Assembly: GCA_009777475.1 (NCBI GenBank)
Contig: WRLU01000017.1
Coordinates: 1-39,898 of the forward strand
Length of the DNA: 39,898 nt
Reading direction: 5' to 3'
From: Oscillospiraceae bacterium
Lineage (GTDB): Bacteria; Bacillota; Clostridia; Oscillospirales; UBA929
Part shown: piece after piece, positions 1-7,617 of the stretch
How the letters are laid out: each line of letters begins with the position of its first letter
Numbering within the stretch: the stretch's first letter is position 1
Translations under genes and position numbers: made by a program
The notes under the pieces: model-generated
What the model was told of the DNA's origin: nothing
What the model saw: the letters and a program-made list of their open reading frames with translations, nothing else
The model's database searches: none

Positions 1-116
1 AATGTTTTGATAGAAAATTATCTAATAGCTCAATATTTGTCTTTAGAATCAACCATACATGGGATGAATAAAAGCCTCTTACGTTTCTTCAGGGGGTTCG
101 GTATGCAGCCCAATAC

Positions 117-145
117 AAAACCCCTGCCAATTCGGCAGGGGTTTT
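117..145. terminator. Bidirectional rho-independent terminator
   Basis: Perfect 8-bp GC-rich stem (CCCCTGCC / GGCAGGGG) with a 5-nt loop, flanked by A4 on one side and T4 on the other, so it can work on both strands. It lies directly after the stop codon of the minus-strand regulator gene at 147-350. Positions 1-116 hold no gene that I can support. Confidence 0.85.
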
Positions 146-146
146 G

Positions 147-350
147 TTAGCCATCCACATTAGCCCTTTTGTCAACAAACTCTAGGTTGTCTAATGCAAA
201 CGATAATGCCTTGTTTATCAGTTCATTCCGTGAGCGACCGCTTTGTCTTGCCAAACCTTCCAATTTTCCATTTGTTTCAGGTGGAATCCTTATTGTTATA
301 GTTACAGAAGAATCATCTTTTGGGGTAACAATAAATTTATCCTCTTTCAT
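147..350 (-). CDS. Ribbon-helix-helix DNA-binding protein (CopG/Arc type)
   Basis: A 67-aa protein with the shape of a ribbon-helix-helix regulator: a short N-terminal beta segment (SVTITIRIP), then helix A (ETNGKLEGLARQ), the turn SGRSRNE and helix B (LINKALSFAL). Proteins of this family bind DNA as dimers of dimers on inverted repeats and often repress their own gene. I chose the ATG at 350 because it sits about 10 nt after AAAGGA; the ATG at 359 is too close to that ribosome site. A perfect inverted repeat at 414-431, upstream of the gene, is a candidate operator. The target genes are unknown; the adjacent agr locus is a possibility. Confidence 0.75.
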   Translation of the reverse strand: MKEDKFIVTPKDDSSVTITIRIPPETNGKLEGLARQSGRSRNELINKALSFALDNLEFVDKRANVDG

Positions 351-413
351 AAATACCATTTCCTTTCAACACAATTCTAATTGCTAGTCGTATTTTTCAC
401 AAGAACACAATAA

Positions 414-431
414 GCAATATTTATATATTGC
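414..431. promoter_or_regulatory. Inverted repeat, candidate operator of the RHH regulator
   Basis: GCAATAT-TTAT-ATATTGC is a perfect palindrome with 7-bp arms, 64 bp upstream of the RHH start codon. It overlaps the -35 element of a plus-strand promoter-like sequence at 428-456. Binding is inferred only from position and symmetry. Confidence 0.45.
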
Positions 432-456
432 AATTTGTATCTTTATTTTGTATAAT
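428..456 (+). promoter_or_regulatory. Promoter-like sequence pointing into agrDB, antisense
   Basis: TTGCAA (428-433), a 17-bp spacer and a consensus TATAAT (451-456) on the plus strand. No plus-strand gene follows; the first thing downstream is the agrBD terminator and then the antisense of agrD. It may drive an antisense RNA, or it may be a chance match in A+T-rich DNA. Confidence 0.35.
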
Positions 457-461
457 AGAAA

Positions 462-487
462 CCGCCCCCATCCACAGACAGGGGCGG
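462..487 (-). terminator. Terminator of agrBD
   Basis: CCGCCCC / GGGGCGG stem with a 12-nt loop, followed on the minus strand by TTTCTATTAT. It starts 11 nt after the agrD stop codon at 498-500. Confidence 0.75.
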
Positions 488-497
488 CGTGCCGAGC

Positions 498-641
498 CTA
501 CTCTCGGTCAGGTGTCAGATGTGCGGCAATTGGCGGTTGGTAGAACCACGTTCTGCAATATTGTCCATAGAAGCTGAACGCAGCCATAGCCATAGCGAAA
601 CAGGACACACAGCTCATAAGCCGATAGCCAATCGTTTTCAC
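498..641 (-). CDS. agrD: AgrD-like cyclic autoinducer peptide precursor
   Basis: A 47-aa pre-peptide starting at GTG 641, 9 nt after a strong AAGGAGG site and overlapping the agrB stop by four bases (GTGA). The N-terminal half is hydrophobic/amphipathic (residues 9-24), as needed for membrane docking. The signal core is the Cys at 29 followed by RTWF, then YQPPIAAHL and a charged tail. In clostridial AgrD proteins the ring is a Cys plus four residues, cut by AgrB just before a (Y/H)QP motif, so the predicted mature signal is a thiolactone ring of C-R-T-W-F with a short N-terminal tail. The family is clear from the neighbours; the exact cleavage sites are inferred. Confidence 0.85.
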   Translation of the reverse strand: MKTIGYRLMSCVSCFAMAMAAFSFYGQYCRTWFYQPPIAAHLTPDRE

Positions 642-1237
642 GTTTCTCCCTCCTTCCCGTTTGGATTGGGAATAGGAAGCAGCAGCGTGACGGCGGCGGC
701 AGCACTTCCCAGTGACCCGCAAATTAAATAAGGAGAGAGGGATGCGAAAAAGGACAGACAGGCGGCGCATACGAACTGAATCCCGGAGGTCAAAACCGCT
801 TTTTTGCGGAATTTGGCTAATGCGGCTTTCTTGTGAACCGGGTTGTTCGGATGAACAGTTGGCGCCCGCAGGAACACAAGTACAAAAGACGCCCCGGAAA
901 GAAAAAGCATTATTGCCAGCGAACAGGGCAGCGGGGACAGGGTTTTCCCAAGCAATGCCCCGCCTAATGCCGCTCCGGTAAACGTCAAAAGACACTGCCA
1001 ATGCCCGGTTGCGTGTGCGCCGCCTATCTGCCCTTTTAATGAGCAGAAAAACAGTGAAAACACCGCAATTTCAAGCAAAACTGAGAACCAAAAGCCCACT
1101 AGAAACAGATAGAGTATGTGCAGAAAGCTTGATAGTGTGTGAAAAAGGCCATACTCTAGCATTAAACGGTCTTTTTCTTGGGCGATACCTGCACCAACGA
1201 GGTATAAACTAACCCTTTTCGCAATTTTTTCAGTCAT
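638..1237 (-). CDS. agrB: AgrB-type peptide-processing membrane protease
   Basis: A 199-aa integral membrane protein with several hydrophobic segments. AgrB cleaves the AgrD precursor behind the ring and helps form the thiolactone. The catalytic pair is visible in GGAHATGHWQC: His75 and Cys82, the same seven-residue spacing as His77/Cys84 of the staphylococcal enzyme. The start ATG lies after AAAGGAG. The gene overlaps agrD by four bases, so the two are translated together. It is transcribed away from the response regulator and kinase genes, with paired LytTR-type boxes in the gap. Confidence 0.9.
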   Translation of the reverse strand: MTEKIAKRVSLYLVGAGIAQEKDRLMLEYGLFHTLSSFLHILYLFLVGFWFSVLLEIAVFSLFFCSLKGQIGGAHATGHWQCLLTFTGAALGGALLGKTLSPLPCSLAIMLFLSGASFVLVFLRAPTVHPNNPVHKKAALAKFRKKAVLTSGIQFVCAACLSFFASLSPYLICGSLGSAAAAVTLLLPIPNPNGKEGET

Positions 1238-1260
1238 ATTATCGCACTCCTTTCACAAGG

Positions 1261-1266
1261 AGCATA
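1261..1266 (-). promoter_or_regulatory. Extended -10 of the agrBD promoter
   Basis: On the minus strand the sequence is TGTTATGCT: a TG motif one base before the hexamer TATGCT. The position where a -35 should be (1284-1289) does not match consensus, as expected of a promoter that needs an activator. The LytTR-type boxes lie just upstream. Confidence 0.45.
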
Positions 1267-1297
1267 ACACAGGGAAAAGGGCGGCGATCAGATTGCT

Positions 1298-1328
1298 GAT
1301 GAACGGTCAAAAATAGTGGATGAACGGG
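1298..1328 (-). promoter_or_regulatory. Paired LytTR/AgrA-type binding boxes upstream of agrBD
   Basis: GATGAACGG occurs at 1298-1306 and again at 1319-1327: a perfect 9-bp direct repeat with a 12-bp gap, so 21 bp (two helical turns) centre to centre. Read on the minus strand the boxes are ACCGTTCAT and CCCGTTCAT. The first fits every position, and the second all but the first position, of the published LytTR box [TA][AC][CA]GTTN[AG][TG]. They face agrBD. They are probably bound by the response regulator encoded at 1350. Confidence 0.7.
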
Positions 1329-1349
1329 AAATCGGAGGGGGGTGAAAAA

Positions 1350-2066
1350 GTGAAAATCGCACTGTGTGACGACCGTAAAAACGACCGCACCGCAATGGAA
1401 ACTCTGATTTTAGAGCTGTATTCAAATGCGGAAATTCATCATTTTGAAAATGGGTTTGTTTTACTGGAATTTCTGGAACAAAACAGCAGAATAATAAACA
1501 TTCTCATCCTCGACATGAAAATGCCGCATCTGAACGGCGTAGATACGGCGGCGGAAATCAAACGGTGTTACCCACATTTACCCATTATCGCCGTGACCCT
1601 GTATCCTGCTGAATACGCAGTCCCGGCGTATGAATTTTCGCCGGTGCATTTTTTGGTCAAGCCGATTACCCACCAATCTCTAAAATCCGCATTTGTTCGT
1701 GCAATCAAGGGTTTTCGCCCGGATACCGAATTGCTGTCCGTCCAATTCATGGGAATTATCCGTTATTTGCCGTTGGACACAATATGCAGCATACAATCCG
1801 ATGGCAAAAGAGTGAAAATCATAACACAAGACGAAAGTATAGAAACCTCAAAAACTTTGGATTATTACGAAAAAACCCTTGCGGATAAAGGATTTTTCCG
1901 TATCCGAAAGAGCGGCATTATCAATCTTGATTATGTGCGTGAGGTTGACACAACTTCTAAAAGCTGTGCGGTCATACTGCAAAATGGGAGCGGTCTGCCT
2001 GTTGCCAAACGGCGGCGAAATGATCTGTTCGACCGTCTGATTCAATGGAGGCGTGTGAATGCCTGA
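1350..2066 (+). CDS. LytTR-family response regulator (AgrA-like)
   Basis: 238 aa. The N-terminal receiver domain (1-120) has the acidic pocket CDD at 7-8, the phospho-acceptor Asp55 in LILDMKMP and the conserved Lys104 in LVKPI. The C-terminal LytTR DNA-binding domain covers about 130-235 (LDTICSIQSDGKRVKI, FFRIRKSGIINLDYV). I start it at GTG 1350, 7 nt after GGAGGGGGG; an upstream ATG at 1320 has no ribosome site and lies inside one of the binding boxes. It is expected to be phosphorylated by the kinase encoded next (overlap of 8 nt) and to activate agrBD. The order is regulator first, then kinase, the reverse of the staphylococcal agr locus. Confidence 0.9.
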   Translation: MKIALCDDRKNDRTAMETLILELYSNAEIHHFENGFVLLEFLEQNSRIINILILDMKMPHLNGVDTAAEIKRCYPHLPIIAVTLYPAEYAVPAYEFSPVHFLVKPITHQSLKSAFVRAIKGFRPDTELLSVQFMGIIRYLPLDTICSIQSDGKRVKIITQDESIETSKTLDYYEKTLADKGFFRIRKSGIINLDYVREVDTTSKSCAVILQNGSGLPVAKRRRNDLFDRLIQWRRVNA

Positions 2067-3366
2067 CATTTTTGCCGCAGGGATTTCAATTTTTGAATCA
2101 TGTCTGCAAATTTATTTGATAAACCGCCTGACAAACGGACAAAAACGGCTTCACACCGCATGGATTATCCTTATTTTGTCTGCTGTGCAATTTTTCATGC
2201 CGCTGTTTGTCGGCACACAAATTATCCGATTTTTCTGCTCAATTTCAGCCGATACCTTACTGATTGCGTTTCTTTGGCGTGAAAAAATCGCAAAAGTCTT
2301 TGTTCACACTTCGTTTTTTCACGCATTCATGTTCCTTTGTGACGGAGCTGCATTTATTATGGTTTCCCGAAACGAGCAGAAAATCTTATCTGGTACAGAA
2401 ACATTCGAGGAAATATTTTTGTACATCATTGTTTCAAAAGCAATTCTGCCGTTTTTATGCTACTTTTATTTGAAATTTTGGCCGAAATGCAGAAAACATG
2501 AACATACGCTTTTTCTCTACCCCCTGCCGATTTGTGTTATTATTGTTTTGTATTGCTTTTTCCCTGTTGGCAGCCATAAATTACACATCAACAATTCCGA
2601 AATGTTGTTTATTCCCTTGTGTTTTTTTATTGCGGCATCCCTTGGCAGCTTCATTACAGCAGAGCATTTTAAGCACAAGCACATACTGGCCGCAGAGAGG
2701 GCAAAAAGTCTTGAAACGCACAATCGGCTTCAAGTGGGATATATTCGTGAAATCCAAGAAAATACCCGGTATATGGCTGAAAAAATCCATGATATACGCC
2801 ATCATTTGAATTTAATTGAGGCATATCTCGGACAACAGCAAGAAAAACGTGCAGTCGGATATATCGAGAAAATCCGAGCTATGTTTGGAGGGTTTTTTAT
2901 CAGCTACACAGGCAACGCCGACATTGACACAATACTTTTTTCCAAAGAAACCGTTTGCAAAAGCAAGGGCATTTGTCTTGAAATCACCGGGCATTTGCCG
3001 CCAAAAATTGACTGGCTTGATACCGCCGACCTTTGCGTAATCCTTGCCAATGCCCTGAGCAATGCGATTGAAGCCAGCGGCAAAATCCCCGGAGAAAAAA
3101 CGGTTTTCCTGCAATTTGTCTATAGCGATTGGCTGATTATTGCTGTAGAAAATCCAATTGCAGAGAAGCCTAAAAAAGACCGATTAGGGCGGTATATCAG
3201 CCAAAAAGGCAAGGGACACGGCTACGGTATGACCAGTATGGAAACTACAGCCAAAAAGTATGCCGGACGAATACATACGCAAGCTGCAAACGGTAAGTTT
3301 GTTCTTGAAATATTGTTGCAAAACACAAAAGGAGATGCAAAAAATGAGAAAACCACCCAAGTTTGA
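2059..3366 (+). CDS. AgrC-like peptide-sensing histidine kinase
   Basis: 435 aa. Residues 1-200 form about six membrane segments, the peptide-sensing part of AgrC-type kinases. A short linker coil (205-240) leads to the phospho-acceptor His244 in IHDIRHHLN. The ATPase domain has an N-box (NALSNAIEA, 331-339) and a G-box (GHGYG, 386-390), the HATPase_c_5/GHKL type. The start overlaps the response regulator gene and its own end overlaps the next gene by 23 bp, which indicates one transcript. Likely ligand: the cyclic peptide from agrD. Confidence 0.88.
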   Translation: MPDIFAAGISIFESCLQIYLINRLTNGQKRLHTAWIILILSAVQFFMPLFVGTQIIRFFCSISADTLLIAFLWREKIAKVFVHTSFFHAFMFLCDGAAFIMVSRNEQKILSGTETFEEIFLYIIVSKAILPFLCYFYLKFWPKCRKHEHTLFLYPLPICVIIVLYCFFPVGSHKLHINNSEMLFIPLCFFIAASLGSFITAEHFKHKHILAAERAKSLETHNRLQVGYIREIQENTRYMAEKIHDIRHHLNLIEAYLGQQQEKRAVGYIEKIRAMFGGFFISYTGNADIDTILFSKETVCKSKGICLEITGHLPPKIDWLDTADLCVILANALSNAIEASGKIPGEKTVFLQFVYSDWLIIAVENPIAEKPKKDRLGRYISQKGKGHGYGMTSMETTAKKYAGRIHTQAANGKFVLEILLQNTKGDAKNEKTTQV

Positions 3367-4048
3367 CCCCGCATTGCTTGACAGGGACACAGAACGCCGG
3401 GAAATCGGCAAAAGCGTGCATATGCTGAGTATCGTTTCCATTGGCGGCTATAGGCCTGCCGGAGAAGATATTCTGCTTGCTGTTGAACGCAAAAATGCCC
3501 CGGAAATCCTAAGCAAAAGAGCGATTGCAGAGGGCTATGAGGACGGCGGTTGGCTGTACTACAGCGCACCGTATCACTTTATGATACCGCTGTTTGAATT
3601 GTTGCGGGACAGAGTAATCACAGACGAGGAAATCATCAGCCGTTTTGATACGCAAGAGTTATTTTGTGACGGGCAGTATTTCTATCCGGAATATTTTGGT
3701 GCGTTGGGAAGTGCTGAACCGCACTGGAATGCCGAGGTTGCTCAACAAATACAAATTGGCGTGTTTGACGTATTTCAGTATCAAGACGGTAGTATAGAAT
3801 TTGCTATTCACCAAACTGCCGCCCATTACGAATTATCCGAAGCGGCTCAAAGATTCGCTGAGAAACACGGTGTTCATCTGCACTATACGAATACAACCTG
3901 TGCCATCCCTGTTTTCGAGCTGACCGCTGCCTATCCTCGTCTGCGGAAGCTGTTTGCCAGCGATGGAAAGGGGTTGGAGTATATTGTTGCGAAAAATTTT
4001 CCTGAGTATGCGGCGGCGAGGGGATACAAAAGCCATAGAGAAGAATAA
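3344..4048 (+). CDS. Unrecognised protein of the agr operon
   Basis: 234 aa, no signal peptide and no membrane segment. The start is ATG 3344 with AAAGGAG 9 nt upstream; the in-frame ATG at 3335 touches the ribosome site. The gene begins inside the 3' end of the kinase gene, so it is cotranslated with it. The sequence is rich in aromatic residues (GGWLYYSAPYHFM, DGQYFYPEYFG), looks like a compact globular domain and ends in a basic helix. I recognise no family. Its placement suggests an accessory or output protein of the quorum system; that is inference from position only. Confidence 0.7.
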   Translation: MRKPPKFDPALLDRDTERREIGKSVHMLSIVSIGGYRPAGEDILLAVERKNAPEILSKRAIAEGYEDGGWLYYSAPYHFMIPLFELLRDRVITDEEIISRFDTQELFCDGQYFYPEYFGALGSAEPHWNAEVAQQIQIGVFDVFQYQDGSIEFAIHQTAAHYELSEAAQRFAEKHGVHLHYTNTTCAIPVFELTAAYPRLRKLFASDGKGLEYIVAKNFPEYAAARGYKSHREE

Positions 4049-4229
4049 TAAAATTTCAAAAGTTGAAGAAACCTCAACTAGACACCTCCGCTTTCCCATG
4101 CTAAACTAATCAGGTATTTAGGTCAAACAGGTCATCGGTTCCCCGATTTGGGGAATGCGTTGGCGGGTCAAAGGTGAAAAGGTCAAAGGGGCAAGTGTGC
4201 CCAAAATAAACCCAAAGCGGTCTAAAAGT

Positions 4230-4272
4230 CCGTATCAACCTCTTTTTTTGAGGATTGGTACGGTCTTTTTTT
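4230..4272 (+). terminator. Terminator or attenuator before the helicase operon
   Basis: An imperfect stem (CCGTATCAACCTC against GAGGATTGGTACGG) around a T-rich loop, followed by CTTTTTTTA. It ends the agr operon or attenuates transcription into the helicase operon. Confidence 0.6.
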
Positions 4273-4304
4273 ATGCCGAAAACCAAAAACAAGGAGGAAA
4301 AATC

Positions 4305-4352
4305 ATGCCAAAAAAGAGAACCCCTATCAACAGCCGCGGCCGGGATCCCTAG
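4305..4352 (+). CDS. Possible 15-aa leader peptide
   Basis: ATG with a very good ribosome site (AAGGAGG, spacing 8) and then 15 codons, MPKKRTPINSRGRDP, and TAG. It sits between the terminator at 4230-4272 and the helicase start, so it could be a leader peptide or the stump of a lost gene. Only the ribosome site supports it. Confidence 0.3.
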   Translation: MPKKRTPINSRGRDP

Positions 4353-4396
4353 CCGCAGAGAATAAAACAAATGAACATGAAAGGTAGGATGCACAC

Positions 4397-7387
4397 ATGA
4401 GCAAAAGTAAGCTGATGAAAATTAGCTACTATGACCCCAAAGCAGAAGTACACCTCACAAACTACGCAGATACCATTGTTGTAGACACCACCGGCTGTCT
4501 GCTGGCAGCTATCCGTTTCGGCGGATACCCTGAATCCGTGCGTGCTATGAGTGATGCCATTTACGGCGGCTGTGCGATTGATGTGGAGGTTGGCGGTAAA
4601 ACAAAACGCTATAATTCCCTAGCCAAGCAGTACCAACGAAATGTTACCCCCAACGGCGTATATGCCGAGGCCACCCTCATTATTGACGATGATAAGCAGA
4701 AACGTAACGCTGAATCCGGCGATGATGGGGACGAGGAAAAACAGACAGATAAGCAGGCAAAAAATTCATTTATCTTTTCTGAAAAGGATAATCCTACGGC
4801 ACTGTTTGAGCAACTGGATCAGAAAACCGCTGTTCCGCTGATACCGCAGTTCCAGGATTATTTTCTGGCTGAACTGAAGCGGCGGGAACTCTTAAAGCAG
4901 CTTGCTGTCATCTCATTTCGGGAGAAATTCGACGCTTGGATGCTTCACAGCACCAATGATGATACAAAAATCATCAGCATCATTGATGATGGGCTGAAAA
5001 ACGGCAAAATTAGCATACCCGGTGCGGTTCAAACCAATGCTTTTGATGAAGTGTCCACGGTGTCAGGGTATCTCAAAGCGTTCGGTGCAACTGTAGGCAA
5101 TCGGATTAGAGACCTATTCCGTCCGCTCTTTAATCCCGCCGAGGAACCTTTGTCCCCTGAAATTTTAGCCGTCAATGAGTTTGTGAAATCCAAAACCCCA
5201 TACAGCTTGTTTGATGCGCAAATGGCTACAGCCGAAGCACTCAAACGGCAGTTAGACCGCAGCAATGCGGCCTTGCTCGTTGCGGAATGCGGCAGCGGAA
5301 AATCTAAAATCGGCAGCGCAGCACTATGGGCTCACCATCAAGGAAAGAACCCGGGCGGTAAGACCTTTAATATTGTTCTTTCTCCATCGCATATCACAGA
5401 TAAATGGGTAAGGGAAATTGAGGAAACACTGCCCAATACCTTTGGCGGGGTCATCACATCACCCGAAGAGCTGGACAAATTCTATGCAGCCTATGATCGG
5501 GGAAACAAAACCGCCTTTGCTGTAATCAGCAAGGAAAAAGCGCGGGATGGTTACATGAAGCAACCCTCTGTCATTTGGAGCCGGAGGAAAGGGGCGTTTG
5601 TCTGCCCGGACTGCGGCAAAATCATCACAATGGAATTGTCTAATGACGGTTGTAAGTACCGAGTGGATGCCGACCAGTTTTACTTTCGGCGTGAGCATAG
5701 AAGTAACCATAAGTGCGAAAATCCAAAATGCAAGACACCATTGTGGTCTGCCCTGAATCCTCTCCGTCAAAGTGCTTGGGTAAAAATTGGCGGCTATGGT
5801 TTTGTCTATCGTTATAGGGCTTTTCAGCATTTGGAGGTCTGTCACAACCCAAAGACGTGTGAGCAAATCAGAAAAATTGCCGACCTGCCGGACGACTATT
5901 ACCCCCCATCCGGGGCATATCGGCGTGCGGCACTCAGCAGCTACATCAAACGGACACTGAAAGGCCGGGTTGATGGACTGCTTCTGGATGAACTTCACCA
6001 GTACAGCAATGAGTCCGGTCAGGGGGATGCAATGGCGGAGCTTTGCGGCACAGCCAAAAAAGTCATTGGAATGACGGCTACGCTGATCAACGGATACTCA
6101 AAAGGGATGTTTTACATCCTGTTCCGCCTAGCGGCTCCTCTTATGCTCAGGGACGGACGCAAATTTCACAAACCGAACGAATTTAACAGAGAGTACGGTG
6201 TTGTTGAGAACATTTACGAGTTAGAAAATGTTGAATACAATGCCAACCGCCGTGCAAAAAAAAGCCATAAAAGGGAACGTCAGCTCCCCGGTGTCTCACC
6301 GTTGGTATATTCTCGTTTTCTCTTGGAAACAGCGGTGTTTTTGTCACTGGTTGATATGGGCAAAGACCTCCCTGAGTATGAGGAAATCCCGATACCGCTG
6401 AATATGCACCCGGACGTGAAAACCGAATATGATCGAGTGGAAAAGGCGTTAAAGGAAATCTTGAAATCAGACAAAAAAATCGCTCAAAAAATCCTATCCG
6501 GCTATCTCGGGCTTCTAACGGTCTACCCGGACCAACCCTACGGGCAGGAACCTATTATCAACCCTCTTGATAGAGAAACTGTTTTGGTTCAGGCCAAAGA
6601 CAAATCCAAACCGGGCGAATTGCACGAAAAGGATTTGAAAGTAATGGAAATCGTCCGGGAAAAAGTCGCCAAAGGGGAACGTGTGTTGATTTACGCAAGC
6701 TGGACACGCATCGACACTCAGGAAAAAATGATGAAGCTCTTGAGTGAGGAAGGCATCAGGGCTGATCTCCTGACAACTAAAACAGAACCCCGGAAACGTG
6801 AAAAATGGGTAGCCGAGCGGATAGCAAAAGGGTTACAGGTGTTGATTGTTAATCCAAGTTTGGTTGAAACCGGTCTGGATTTGAATGATTTTACAACTTT
6901 GATTTTTTACAACATCAACTACAACCTGTTTACTCTCCGCCAATCCTCCCGCCGTTCTTGGCGCATTAACCAGACGGCACCGCGCATTGAGGTGTATTTT
7001 TTCTACTACATCGGCACCATGCAGCACCGTGCGTTGAGGCTAATGGCCTCTAAGCTAGCCGCCGCCACCATCATCGAGGGCTGTATTTCAGACGAAGGGC
7101 TGGCCGCTATGAGCGAATGTGCCGACATGACAACACTTCTAGCCAAGGAACTGACATTGGGCATCAAATGTGAGATTGACGATATTGCCGATACGTTCAA
7201 AAAAATGGCAATGCTCAAACCCGAAGAATCGGATGCCCCGCAGGAAATGCTTGCACCAAAAACAGCCGTTCAGACTGAGGTGCAAAAACTGCCCGAGCCG
7301 GTCGTGATCATCACGCCGCCGAGTAAAAAAAACATATCCGCCGTTGCTGTAATGGAGCAGCTTTCCATGTTCGATATGACGGCGTAA
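4397..7387 (+). CDS. Large SF2 helicase with inserted zinc ribbon
   Basis: 996 aa. An N-terminal domain of about 270 residues with an acidic linker (DDGDEEKQTDKQ) precedes a superfamily 2 helicase core: Walker A GSGKS at 299-303, a DEAH-like box DELH near 530, motif III TAT near 558, motif IV LIYAS near 770, motif V VETGLDL near 822 and motif VI QSSRRSWRINQ near 845. A zinc ribbon (CPDCG ... CENPKCKTPLW) is inserted between motifs I and II. Motif VI has QxxRRxxR, as in SNF2-type and related enzymes. It probably remodels or unwinds DNA. It begins an operon with a sliding clamp and a MoxR ATPase, which suggests element replication or maintenance. A short weak site (GGTAGG) precedes the ATG. Confidence 0.85.
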   Translation: MSKSKLMKISYYDPKAEVHLTNYADTIVVDTTGCLLAAIRFGGYPESVRAMSDAIYGGCAIDVEVGGKTKRYNSLAKQYQRNVTPNGVYAEATLIIDDDKQKRNAESGDDGDEEKQTDKQAKNSFIFSEKDNPTALFEQLDQKTAVPLIPQFQDYFLAELKRRELLKQLAVISFREKFDAWMLHSTNDDTKIISIIDDGLKNGKISIPGAVQTNAFDEVSTVSGYLKAFGATVGNRIRDLFRPLFNPAEEPLSPEILAVNEFVKSKTPYSLFDAQMATAEALKRQLDRSNAALLVAECGSGKSKIGSAALWAHHQGKNPGGKTFNIVLSPSHITDKWVREIEETLPNTFGGVITSPEELDKFYAAYDRGNKTAFAVISKEKARDGYMKQPSVIWSRRKGAFVCPDCGKIITMELSNDGCKYRVDADQFYFRREHRSNHKCENPKCKTPLWSALNPLRQSAWVKIGGYGFVYRYRAFQHLEVCHNPKTCEQIRKIADLPDDYYPPSGAYRRAALSSYIKRTLKGRVDGLLLDELHQYSNESGQGDAMAELCGTAKKVIGMTATLINGYSKGMFYILFRLAAPLMLRDGRKFHKPNEFNREYGVVENIYELENVEYNANRRAKKSHKRERQLPGVSPLVYSRFLLETAVFLSLVDMGKDLPEYEEIPIPLNMHPDVKTEYDRVEKALKEILKSDKKIAQKILSGYLGLLTVYPDQPYGQEPIINPLDRETVLVQAKDKSKPGELHEKDLKVMEIVREKVAKGERVLIYASWTRIDTQEKMMKLLSEEGIRADLLTTKTEPRKREKWVAERIAKGLQVLIVNPSLVETGLDLNDFTTLIFYNINYNLFTLRQSSRRSWRINQTAPRIEVYFFYYIGTMQHRALRLMASKLAAATIIEGCISDEGLAAMSECADMTTLLAKELTLGIKCEIDDIADTFKKMAMLKPEESDAPQEMLAPKTAVQTEVQKLPEPVVIITPPSKKNISAVAVMEQLSMFDMTA

Positions 7388-7407
7388 AAGGAAAGGATAA
7401 GAGCAAC

Positions 7408-7617
7408 ATGAAACAATTGGGAAATCTGGCCATTGTATGCGCCAGTAAAAAAAATGTACTCCTGCAAGTTCTTGATGGGGTTGCAACAGTTCATGTCGGA
7501 CTCGGCTCCGAGAGAAAAACCATAGCCGCTGACTGGCACGATGATAAGCAAATCAGCAATATCATCTCCGAGCTGAACCATGGCAGGTACGCTTGTGAAA
7601 GGGGGCGGTCAGCATGA
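7408..7617 (+). CDS. Small unknown protein between helicase and clamp
   Basis: 69 aa with a good ribosome site (AAAAGGAAAGG) 20 nt after the helicase gene. Its stop overlaps the next start as ATGA, the same overlap style as the rest of this operon, so it is very probably translated. The protein is mostly beta (LAIVCASKKNVLLQVLDGVATVHVG) with a C-terminal helix. No family recognised. Confidence 0.65.
   Translation: MKQLGNLAIVCASKKNVLLQVLDGVATVHVGLGSERKTIAADWHDDKQISNIISELNHGRYACERGRSA

Larger units (their letters stand above)
4049..4396. other. Intergenic region between the agr operon and the helicase operon
   Basis: This 348-bp gap contains a weak hairpin (AGTTGA..TCAACT, 4062-4080), three GGTCAAA motifs between 4112 and 4181, a terminator at 4230-4272 and a possible 15-codon reading frame at 4305. 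I see no larger gene. Confidence 0.6.

Noticed and set aside
4320..4352. Cluster of CCGCGG, CGGCCG and GGATCC sites that looks like a cloning polylinker
   Set aside because: It is only about 15 bp, has no further vector sequence around it and lies in a continuous region; chance in a GC-rich stretch is enough.
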